The translations under genes and the position numbers were made by a program. A stretch of 64,000 nucleotides of DNA from Pseudomonadota bacterium (GTDB lineage: Bacteria > Pseudomonadota > Gammaproteobacteria > Burkholderiales > Burkholderiaceae_C), in the NCBI GenBank assembly GCA_020161065.1, contig JAIUPH010000004.1:24021-88020 (forward strand), read 5' to 3'. The notes beneath the pieces were generated by a model. It made no database searches and was not told where the DNA came from. It was given only the letters and a program-made list of their open reading frames with translations. Below are positions 8,459 through 15,488 of this stretch, piece by piece (within the stretch, counting starts at the first letter, position 1; every line of letters begins with the position of its first letter).

Positions 8459-10159
8459 ATGAGCACCGCGACGACGTATCGCACCTGCCCGCGTTCCGGG
8501 CTGCAATTCGAGCGCCAGGCCGAATGGCTGATCAAGGCCAACGCCTTCATCGCCGTGGTCTGGCTGCTGATCGGCGGCCTGCTGGCCATCGGCGTCGTGC
8601 TGACGCGCTGGCCGGCGGTGCGCTGGCTGGAGGCCGACACCTTCTACATGGTGCTCACGGCGCACGGCATCGACATGCTGATCTTCTGGATCATCTTCTT
8701 CGAGGTCGCGGTGCTGTACTTCTGCGCCTCGACGCTGCTGCGCTGTCGAATCGCGACGCCGAAGATCGCCTGGCTGGCCTTCGCGCTGATGCTGATCGGC
8801 TCGGTGGTCAACAACATCTCGGTGTTCCGCGGCGCGTCCAGCGTGATGATGACCTCGTACGTGCCGATGATGGCCGAGCCGAACTTCTACCTCGGCCTGA
8901 TCCTGTTCGCCGTCGGCGCGCTCGTCGCCTGCTTCGTGTTCTTCGGCACCCTGGTGGTGGCCAAGCGCGAGAAGACCTACACCGGCTCGGTGCCGCTGGT
9001 CACCTTCGGCGCCATCACGGCGGCCATCATCGCGGTGTTCACCATTGCCTCGGGCGCGATCATCCTGATCCCCACCTGGCTGATGTCGCTGGGCGTCGTG
9101 AAGTCGGTCGATCCGCTGGTCTACCGCACCATCTGGTGGGCCTTCGGCCACTCGTCGCAGCAGATCAACGTGGCGGCGCACATCTCGGTGTGGTACCTGG
9201 TGGCGGCCATCGCCTTCGGCGCCAAGCCGATGAGCGAGCGCGTCAGCCGCACCGCCTTCCTGCTGTACATCCTGTTCCTGCAGCTCGCCTCGGCGCACCA
9301 CCTGCTGGCCGACCCGGGGCTGTCCACCGGCTGGAAGGTCGTCAACACCAGCTACTTCATGTACTTCGCGGTGCTGGCCTCGATGCTGCACGGACTGACG
9401 ATCCCCGGCGCGATGGAAGTGGCGCAGCGCCAGAAGGGCTACACCAAGGGCCTGTTCGAGTGGCTGCGCAAGGCGCCCTGGGGCAACCCGACGTTCTCGG
9501 GCGTGTTCATCTCGATCATCGGCTTCGGCTTCCTCGGCGGCATCTCCGGCGTGATGATGGGCACCGAGCAGCTCAACATGATCATCCACAACACCATCTA
9601 CGTGCCGGGGCACTTCCACGCCACGGTGGTGGTGGGCACGACGCTGACCTTCATGGCGCTGACCTACTACCTGATCCCGGTGCTGTTCAAGCGCGAGATG
9701 ATCCTGCCCGGGCTGGCCAAGTGGCAGCCCTACCTGTTCGGCTTCTCGATGTACTTCTTCTGCCTGGTGATGATGGGCGCCGGCACGCTGGGCGTCTCGC
9801 GCCGGCACTGGGACATGGCCTTCAACGGCCACGCCCTGGCCTACGAATGGCCCGGCGCCGCCTACCTGATGATGGCGCTGGTGGGCATCGGCGGCGTGGT
9901 GGCGATCGCCGGCGGCGCGATCTACATCCTGATCACCGTCGGCTCGCTGCTGTTCGGCCGCAAGCTCGACGAAGGCGCCACCAGCCCGAAGTTCACGCCG
10001 ATCCCGCGCACCGCGCCGACCGGTGCCGCGCAGACCTACGGCTCGATGGGCTTCGCGGCGCCCGGCACCTTCGCGCTGGCGATGGTCTTCCTGCTGGCCT
10101 TCGTGCTGTACTACTTCATCAACTGGAAGTACCTCTCGACCTTGTGGGGCTTGTCGTGA
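8459..10159 (+). CDS. B-family-like heme-copper subunit I with active-site Tyr replaced by Gln
   Basis: Catalytic subunit of 566 residues with about 13 membrane helices. The metal ligands are seen at His69 (TAHG), His231, His280 and His281 (ASAHHLL), His385 and His387 (PGHFHATV). Spacing closely matches Thermus ba3 oxidase (72, 233, 282, 283, 384, 386). At the position of the cross-linked Tyr (H-P-x-V-Y) this protein reads H231-S-S-Q-Q, so Tyr is replaced by Gln235. Known oxygen reductases need that Tyr, while heme-copper NO reductases lack it. I therefore read this as a possible NO reductase of a non-cNOR family (eNOR/sNOR-like) rather than a standard oxidase; function is not proven. The start ATG 8459 has GAGGAGG upstream. 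Confidence 0.88.
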   Translation: MSTATTYRTCPRSGLQFERQAEWLIKANAFIAVVWLLIGGLLAIGVVLTRWPAVRWLEADTFYMVLTAHGIDMLIFWIIFFEVAVLYFCASTLLRCRIATPKIAWLAFALMLIGSVVNNISVFRGASSVMMTSYVPMMAEPNFYLGLILFAVGALVACFVFFGTLVVAKREKTYTGSVPLVTFGAITAAIIAVFTIASGAIILIPTWLMSLGVVKSVDPLVYRTIWWAFGHSSQQINVAAHISVWYLVAAIAFGAKPMSERVSRTAFLLYILFLQLASAHHLLADPGLSTGWKVVNTSYFMYFAVLASMLHGLTIPGAMEVAQRQKGYTKGLFEWLRKAPWGNPTFSGVFISIIGFGFLGGISGVMMGTEQLNMIIHNTIYVPGHFHATVVVGTTLTFMALTYYLIPVLFKREMILPGLAKWQPYLFGFSMYFFCLVMMGAGTLGVSRRHWDMAFNGHALAYEWPGAAYLMMALVGIGGVVAIAGGAIYILITVGSLLFGRKLDEGATSPKFTPIPRTAPTGAAQTYGSMGFAAPGTFALAMVFLLAFVLYYFINWKYLSTLWGLS

Positions 10160-10217
10160 GTCCCGCCCGGCCGCCCGAAGGGATTCACACCGCAGTGCGG
10201 AGCACGGAGGTTTCACC

Positions 10218-11090
10218 ATGACCCAGGGTGGCCGCTGGCGCCTGGTGGCGAGCGTGTTCAAGCTGCGCATCGGGCTGCTGATCATGCTCACCGCCGTCGC
10301 CGGGCTGGCCATCGTTCCCGGGGGCGCGTCGGTGACGGCGCTGCAGGCCCTGGTGCTGGCGTTGTCGGTGTTCGTCGCGTCGGCCAGCGCCGGCGCCTTC
10401 AACCAGTTCGTCGAGGCCGACAGCGACCGCCTGATGCCGCGCACGCGCGCCCGCGCGTTTGCCAGCGGCGCGCTGCCGCGCAGCGCCGGCTGGCTGAGCA
10501 TCATCGTCGGGCTGCTGGTCGTCGCGGTGGCCGCCGCGGCCTGGTGGGTCAACGCGGTGGCCGCCACCTTCGTGCTGCTGGGCGCGCTGACCTATGCGGT
10601 GGTCTACACGCTGGGGCTCAAGCGCCGCACGGCCTGGAACATCGTGGTCGGCGGCCTGGCCGGCAGCTTCGCGGTGCTGGCCGGCGCGGCGGCGGTGAAC
10701 CCGCAGCTCGGGCCGCAGGCGCTGCTGCTGGCGCTGGTGCTGTTCCTGTGGACGCCGCCGCACTTCTGGAGCCTGGCCATCGCCAACGAGGCGCAGTACG
10801 CCGCCGCCGGCGTGCCCATGCTGCCGGTGGTGGTGGGGCCGGCGAGGGCCGCGCGCATCGTGCACGCCAACACCGTGGCACTGGTGGTGGCCTCGCTGCT
10901 GCCGCTGGCCTTCGGCGCCGGCTGGGCCTACGGCGCGGGCGCGGTGATCGGCGGCGCCTACTTCCTGCGCAAGACGCACGCGCTGGCGCGCGCGCCGCAG
11001 CGCAGCACCGCCATGGCCTCGTTCTTCGCGTCGATGCTGCAGCTCAGCGCCTTGATCGCCGGGGTGTTGATTGACGCTGCCTTGCGTTGA
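10218..11090 (+). CDS. ctaB: Protoheme IX farnesyltransferase (heme O synthase)
   Basis: Membrane prenyltransferase of 290 residues, UbiA superfamily, that adds farnesyl to heme B to make heme O, the substrate of CtaA. The allylic diphosphate-binding motif region reads NQFVEADSDRLMPRTRAR (about residues 60-77), and a second polar motif lies in the FLWTPPHFWSLA region. The start ATG 10218 has CGGAGG seven bases upstream. It lies directly after subunit I and its last 20 bp overlap the SCO-family gene. Its place in the operon suggests that the heme-copper complex uses heme A or O. Confidence 0.93.
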   Translation: MTQGGRWRLVASVFKLRIGLLIMLTAVAGLAIVPGGASVTALQALVLALSVFVASASAGAFNQFVEADSDRLMPRTRARAFASGALPRSAGWLSIIVGLLVVAVAAAAWWVNAVAATFVLLGALTYAVVYTLGLKRRTAWNIVVGGLAGSFAVLAGAAAVNPQLGPQALLLALVLFLWTPPHFWSLAIANEAQYAAAGVPMLPVVVGPARAARIVHANTVALVVASLLPLAFGAGWAYGAGAVIGGAYFLRKTHALARAPQRSTAMASFFASMLQLSALIAGVLIDAALR

Positions 11091-11991
11091 ACGCCTTGCC
11101 GCCGCGCTGCTGGCCGCCGCGGCGCTGCTGCTGATCGGCGGCGGCGCGCGCGCGGCCGCCGCCGAAGCCGAGGCTGCCACCACCACCACGACCCCCACGA
11201 CCCCCACCGCGGTGCCGGCGCTCGACGAGCGCGAGGCGCTGCGCCTGGGCGACGCCGCCATCGGCCGCGCGGTGCCCGAGCTGGCGCTGCGCGACCGCCA
11301 GGGCCAGCTCGTGAACCTGTCGCGCTACCGCGGCAAGCCGCTGCTGGTGAGCTTCATCTACACCGGCTGCTTCCAGATCTGCCCGACGCAGACGCGCGCG
11401 CTTTACGAAGCCGTCAAGGGGCTCGACCGCATGCTCGGCGAGCAGCAGTTCAACGTCGTCAGCATCGGCTTCAACCAGCCCTTCGACACGCCCGACGCGA
11501 TGCGCGCCTTCGCGGCGCAGAACCGCATCGGCTACCGCAACTGGGAGTTCCTGAGCCCCACGCGCGAGCAGGTCGAGCCGCTGACGCGCGCCTTCGGCTT
11601 CAGCTACGTGGCGACGCCGGCCGGCTTCGACCACGTGCTCGGCGTGACCGTGGTCGACGCGCAGGGCCGCATCCACGCCCAGGTCTACGGCGACCGCCTG
11701 CGCGCCGACCGCCTGGGCGAGCCGCTGCGCCAGTTGCTGCTGGCCGCGCCGCCGCAGGCCGCGCCGGTGACGCTGGCCAGCATGGTCGAGCGCGTGCGCA
11801 TCCTGTGCACCATCTACGACCCCGACAGCGGCGAGTACCGCTACGACGTCAAGCTGATCCTCGAAATCATCGGCGGCGCCGGCTTCTTCCTCACGGTCAT
11901 CGTCTACGGTCTGCTCGAATGGCGCAGCCAGCGGCGCGCGCGCCGGTCAACATGTCAGCCTCCGCAACCAGCCTCCGGCAGCGCGGCCTGA
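11071..11991 (+). CDS. SCO1/SenC-family copper chaperone with C-terminal membrane anchor
   Basis: Thioredoxin-fold protein of 306 residues that delivers copper to the CuA site. It has an N-terminal hydrophobic export signal, a Thr-rich linker, the C-x3-C motif (Cys100 and Cys104 in GCFQICP) and the distal copper-ligand His188 (FDHVLG). Unlike most SCO proteins it carries a C-terminal extension (about 235-290) with a Cys (RILCTIYD) and a membrane helix (LILEIIGGAGFFLTVIVYGL). The start is TTG 11071, inside the end of ctaB. Its end overlaps the cytochrome b fusion gene by 40 bp. The order subunit II, subunit I, ..., SenC resembles NorSY-SenC loci of ammonia oxidisers. Confidence 0.9.
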   Translation: MTLPCVERLAAALLAAAALLLIGGGARAAAAEAEAATTTTTPTTPTAVPALDEREALRLGDAAIGRAVPELALRDRQGQLVNLSRYRGKPLLVSFIYTGCFQICPTQTRALYEAVKGLDRMLGEQQFNVVSIGFNQPFDTPDAMRAFAAQNRIGYRNWEFLSPTREQVEPLTRAFGFSYVATPAGFDHVLGVTVVDAQGRIHAQVYGDRLRADRLGEPLRQLLLAAPPQAAPVTLASMVERVRILCTIYDPDSGEYRYDVKLILEIIGGAGFFLTVIVYGLLEWRSQRRARRSTCQPPQPASGSAA

Positions 11992-13523
11992 AGGGCTGGC
12001 AGGCCGTCGAAGCGCTGTTCGACGCCGCCTTCGGCTCGCGCCTGAACCCGCTGCGCCACCTGGGCGCGATCGGCGTGCTGGCGTTCTGGCTGCTGGCGGC
12101 CAGCGGCATCGTGCTGTACGCGGTGCTCGATACCTCGGCGGCCGGCGCCTGGGCGTCGGTCGAGGCGCTGGCGCATGTGCCGTTGGGCCTGGGCCTGCTG
12201 CTGCGCGGCCTGCACCGCTACGCAGCCGACGCGCTGATGCTGGCCATGCTGCTGCACCTGCTGCGCGAATGGCTGCACGCGCACGAGCGCGGCGTGCGCC
12301 GCTTCCACTGGCTGACCGGCGTGGTGCTGATCGGCTTCGTCTTCGTCGCGTCGATCGGCGGCTTCTGGCTCAACTGGGACCAGCTCGGCCAGTACTCGGC
12401 CATCGCCACCGCCGAGTGGCTGGACGCGCTGCCGCTGCTGGCGGCGCCGCTGGCGCGCAACTTCCTGGCCGGCGCGGTGGGCGACCGGCTGTTTTCGCTG
12501 TTCGTCTTCGTCCACCTGGGGGTGCCGCTGCTGCTGCTGTTCGGGCTGTGGTTCCACGTGCAGCGCCTCAGCCGCGCCGAGTGGCTGCCGCCGCGGCCGC
12601 TGGCGCTGGGCGTCACGCTGACGCTGGCCGCGCTGGCGCTGGCCTGGCCGGTGCTGAGCCAGCCGCCGGCGGCGCTGGACCGCGTGCCGCAAAGCCTGCA
12701 GCTCGACTGGCTGCTGCTGTGGCTGCACCCGCTCACCGATGCCGGCTCGGCCGCGCTCACCTGGGCGCTGGTCGGCGGCGCGGCGCTGCTGCTGCTGACG
12801 CTGCCGTACTGGCCGCAGCCGGCCAAGCCGGCGGTGGCGCTGGTCGATGCGGCCAACTGCAACGGCTGCCGGCGCTGCTTCGCCGACTGCCCCTACGCCG
12901 CGGTGACCATGGTGCCGCACCCCAACCAGCGCATCGGCCGCCAGCTCGCGCAGGTCGACGCCGACCTCTGCGTGGGCTGCGGCATCTGCGCCGGCGCCTG
13001 CCCGTCGTCGACGCCGTTCCGCGGCGCGGAGCGGCTGGTCACCGGCATCGACATGCCGCAGCTCGGCGTCGACGGCTTGCGCCGCCGGCTGCGCGAGGAC
13101 CTGGCGGCGTCCAAGGCCGAGCGGCCGCTGGTGGTGTTCGGCTGCGACCACGGCGCGCGCCGCGGGGCCGCGGCTAACGCCGATGATGATGATGTCAGCG
13201 GCTGCAGCCTGCTTTGCGCCGGGCAGTTGCCGCCGTCGTTCGTCGAGTACGCGCTGCGCGACGGCGCCGCCGGCGTGCTGGTGGCCGCCTGCCGCGAAGG
13301 CGGCTGCGAGTTCCGCCTGGGCGAGCGCTGGACCGCCGAGCGCCTGGCCGGCCGCCGCGAGCCGCACCTGCGCGCCCAGGTGCCGCCCGAGCGCGTGGAG
13401 CTGGTCTACGCCGGCCCCGGCGACGAGGCGCTGCTGGCCGCCGCGCTGCAACGCCTGCGCCGGCGCGTGCAGGCGCTGGCCCCGATTCCTTCGGATCCCG
13501 AACGGCGCCTGCGCCATGGCTGA
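11952..13523 (+). CDS. Cytochrome b - 2x[4Fe-4S] - MvhD-like fusion protein
   Basis: Membrane electron-transfer protein of 523 residues. The N-terminal domain resembles the first half of cytochrome b/b6, with two H-x13-H pairs (His88/102 and His188/202) expected to hold two hemes b. After further helices comes a cytoplasmic 8Fe-ferredoxin part with two classic C-x2-C-x2-C-x3-C motifs (from Cys303 and Cys340). The C-terminal 150 residues resemble the MvhD/FrhD-type iron-sulfur subunit (VFGCDHG, GCSLLCAGQLPP, ACREGGCEF). Such proteins link ferredoxin-like or disulfide donors to hemes or quinones. It overlaps SCO upstream and the next small gene by 8 bp. The electron donor and acceptor are not known; partnership with the neighbouring heme-copper subunits is inferred from the operon. 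Confidence 0.85.
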   Translation: MSASATSLRQRGLKGWQAVEALFDAAFGSRLNPLRHLGAIGVLAFWLLAASGIVLYAVLDTSAAGAWASVEALAHVPLGLGLLLRGLHRYAADALMLAMLLHLLREWLHAHERGVRRFHWLTGVVLIGFVFVASIGGFWLNWDQLGQYSAIATAEWLDALPLLAAPLARNFLAGAVGDRLFSLFVFVHLGVPLLLLFGLWFHVQRLSRAEWLPPRPLALGVTLTLAALALAWPVLSQPPAALDRVPQSLQLDWLLLWLHPLTDAGSAALTWALVGGAALLLLTLPYWPQPAKPAVALVDAANCNGCRRCFADCPYAAVTMVPHPNQRIGRQLAQVDADLCVGCGICAGACPSSTPFRGAERLVTGIDMPQLGVDGLRRRLREDLAASKAERPLVVFGCDHGARRGAAANADDDDVSGCSLLCAGQLPPSFVEYALRDGAAGVLVAACREGGCEFRLGERWTAERLAGRREPHLRAQVPPERVELVYAGPGDEALLAAALQRLRRRVQALAPIPSDPERRLRHG

Positions 13524-14064
13524 AACCTTGTCTTCTTCTCCGTCACGTCCTTCCGATGCGCCGGCCGGCCCGGCGCGCTGGCTGGGCCAGGTGCTGCTGT
13601 ACGGCCTGTTCGCGCTGGCGATCGGCGTCTTCTCGCACTGGCCGCCGTACCACCACCTGGGCCCCGGGCAGGCGCTGATCAAGGTCAGCTTCTCGCGCGT
13701 GGGCAAGCCGGTGGGCGACTGCCGCAAGCTCAGCGACGCCGAGCTGGCCAAGCTGCCGCCCAACATGCGCGCCACCGAACAGTGCCCGCGCGAACGCTCA
13801 CCGGTGACGATCGAGGTCGACGTCAACGGCGCCAACGTGCTCAGCCGCACGGCGCCGCCGAGCGGCCTGTCCAAGGACGGCGCCTCGGCGCTTTACCAGC
13901 GCCTGGTGGTGCCGGCCGGCGAGCAGCGCATCGCGGTGCGCTTTTCCGACGACGTGCGCGCCCGCGCCACGCCGTACCACCGCGAAGCCACGGTGAAGCT
14001 GGTGCCGGGCCAGGTGCTGGTCATCGATTTCGACGCCGAGAAGGGCGGCATCACCCTGCAATGA
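13516..14064 (+). CDS. Membrane-anchored protein of unknown function
   Basis: I do not recognise this 182-residue protein. It has a cytoplasmic N-terminus, one membrane helix (about 22-42, GQVLLYGLFALAIGVFSHW) and an extracytoplasmic beta-rich domain with two Cys (GDCRKL and EQCPRE) that could form a disulfide. It overlaps the cytochrome b/4Fe-4S gene by 8 bp and the degenerate heme-copper subunit by 4 bp (ATGA), so translation is probably coupled. A role as an accessory or assembly subunit of the same complex is inferred from this packing. No cofactor motif is visible. Confidence 0.75.
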   Translation: MAETLSSSPSRPSDAPAGPARWLGQVLLYGLFALAIGVFSHWPPYHHLGPGQALIKVSFSRVGKPVGDCRKLSDAELAKLPPNMRATEQCPRERSPVTIEVDVNGANVLSRTAPPSGLSKDGASALYQRLVVPAGEQRIAVRFSDDVRARATPYHREATVKLVPGQVLVIDFDAEKGGITLQ

Positions 14065-15488
14065 ACACCCTCGTCGCCTTGCGCAAGCATTCCCGCGCCG
14101 TGCCTGCCACGGCATCCACCCCGTCCGACTACGTGCTGCCGGTGGCCGGCGCCGAGCGCATCGCGCTGGCGCGGCGCTGGCTGCTGCTGGCGCTGGCGGC
14201 GCTGCTGGGCTCGGGGCTGTTCTCGGTGCTGCTGGTGCTGGCGCGCACGCCGGGCATCAACGCCTGGCTGCCGGCCGGCGACTTCTTTCGCGTGGCGCTG
14301 GTCGTGCACGTCGACCTGTCGGTGCTGGTCTGGTTCGCCGCGATGGCCGGGCTGTTGTGGAGCCTGAACCTGCGCGAGCCGCAGACGCCGCGCGCGCGGC
14401 TGGCGGCGCGCGTGCCGCTGGCGCTGTGCGCGCTGGGCGCCTTCGGCATGGCGCTGGCCGCCTTCGTCGAGCCCGGGCAGGCGGCGGTGATGGCCAACTA
14501 CATCCCGGTGCTCGACGGCGTGGTCTTCCGCGGCGCGCTGGCGCTGTTCGGCGCCGGCGCGCTGGCGCTGGTGGCGCTGGGACTGGCGCGCGCCCTGCCC
14601 GTGGGGCTGGCGCCCGACGGCAGCGGTGCCTTGCGCTTCGGCCTCAACGCCAGCGTGGTGGCGGCGGCGGTCGGGCTGCTGGCCTTCGGCTGGTCGCTGG
14701 CGGTGGTGCCGGCCGATCTGCCGGCCAAGGCCTATTACGAGATCCTGTTCTGGGGCGGCGGCCATGCGCTGCAGTTCACCTGGACGCTGCTGATGCTGGT
14801 CTCCTGGCTGGCGCTGGCGCAGGCCTGCGGCGGGCGGCTGCCCTTGAGCCCGCGCGTGGTGCTGCTGATGTTCGCGGTGGCGCTGGCCAGCGTCTTCGTC
14901 ACGCCGCTGGCTTATCTGATGCACGACGTGAGCACGGTCGAGCACCGCGACATGCACACCTGGGGCATGCGCTTCGGCGGCGGCGTGGCCATCGTGCCGC
15001 TGGCGCTGGCGGTGCTGGTGGCGGTGGCGCCGCTGCGCTCGGTGGGCGCGCTGCAGCGGCCGCTGCGCGCGGCGCTGCTGGCGTCGATGCTGCTGTTCGT
15101 CGCCGGCGGGCTGATCGGCCTGGGCATCCAGGGCAGCAACGTCAAGATCCCGGCGCACTACCACGGCTGCATCGTCGGCGTCACGCTGGCGCTGATGGGC
15201 ATGGTCTACCACCTGCTGCCGCGCCTGGGCTACGCGGCGCCCAGCGGCCGGCTGGCGGTGGCGCAGCCCTGGGTCTACGGCATCGGGCAGTTGATGCACA
15301 TCGTCGGCCTCGTGTGGTCGGGCGGCTACGGCGTGCAGCGCAAGGTGGCCGGCGCCGAGCAGGTGCTGCGCAGCACCGGCGAGGTGGCCGGCATGGGCTT
15401 GATGGGCCTGGGCGGGCTGCTGGCGGTGGTCGGCGGGCTGCTGTTCGCGCTGGTGGTGTGGCGCGCCATGCGGGCGGCGGCGCGATGA
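14061..15488 (+). CDS. Degenerate heme-copper oxidase subunit I-like protein
   Basis: Polytopic membrane protein of 475 residues with about 12 helices. Motifs recall subunit I: His83 (VVHVDLSVLVW) and His368 (AHYHG) as low-spin heme ligands, His366 as the possible high-spin ligand, and His235 in WGGGHALQFTW at the first CuB position. No Tyr follows that His, and the adjacent His-His pair that completes CuB is absent; instead that region reads YLMHDVSTVEHRDMHTWGM. The active site is therefore probably altered or lost. It may be a heme-carrying electron-transfer or quinone-binding subunit, or a member of an uncharacterised heme-copper family. It is coupled by ATGA overlaps to genes on both sides. 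Confidence 0.78.
   Translation: MNTLVALRKHSRAVPATASTPSDYVLPVAGAERIALARRWLLLALAALLGSGLFSVLLVLARTPGINAWLPAGDFFRVALVVHVDLSVLVWFAAMAGLLWSLNLREPQTPRARLAARVPLALCALGAFGMALAAFVEPGQAAVMANYIPVLDGVVFRGALALFGAGALALVALGLARALPVGLAPDGSGALRFGLNASVVAAAVGLLAFGWSLAVVPADLPAKAYYEILFWGGGHALQFTWTLLMLVSWLALAQACGGRLPLSPRVVLLMFAVALASVFVTPLAYLMHDVSTVEHRDMHTWGMRFGGGVAIVPLALAVLVAVAPLRSVGALQRPLRAALLASMLLFVAGGLIGLGIQGSNVKIPAHYHGCIVGVTLALMGMVYHLLPRLGYAAPSGRLAVAQPWVYGIGQLMHIVGLVWSGGYGVQRKVAGAEQVLRSTGEVAGMGLMGLGGLLAVVGGLLFALVVWRAMRAAAR

Noticed and set aside
8459-10159. Calling subunit I an ordinary ba3 cytochrome c oxidase
   Set aside because: The ligands fit, but the catalytic Tyr position is Gln, so O2 reduction cannot be assumed.
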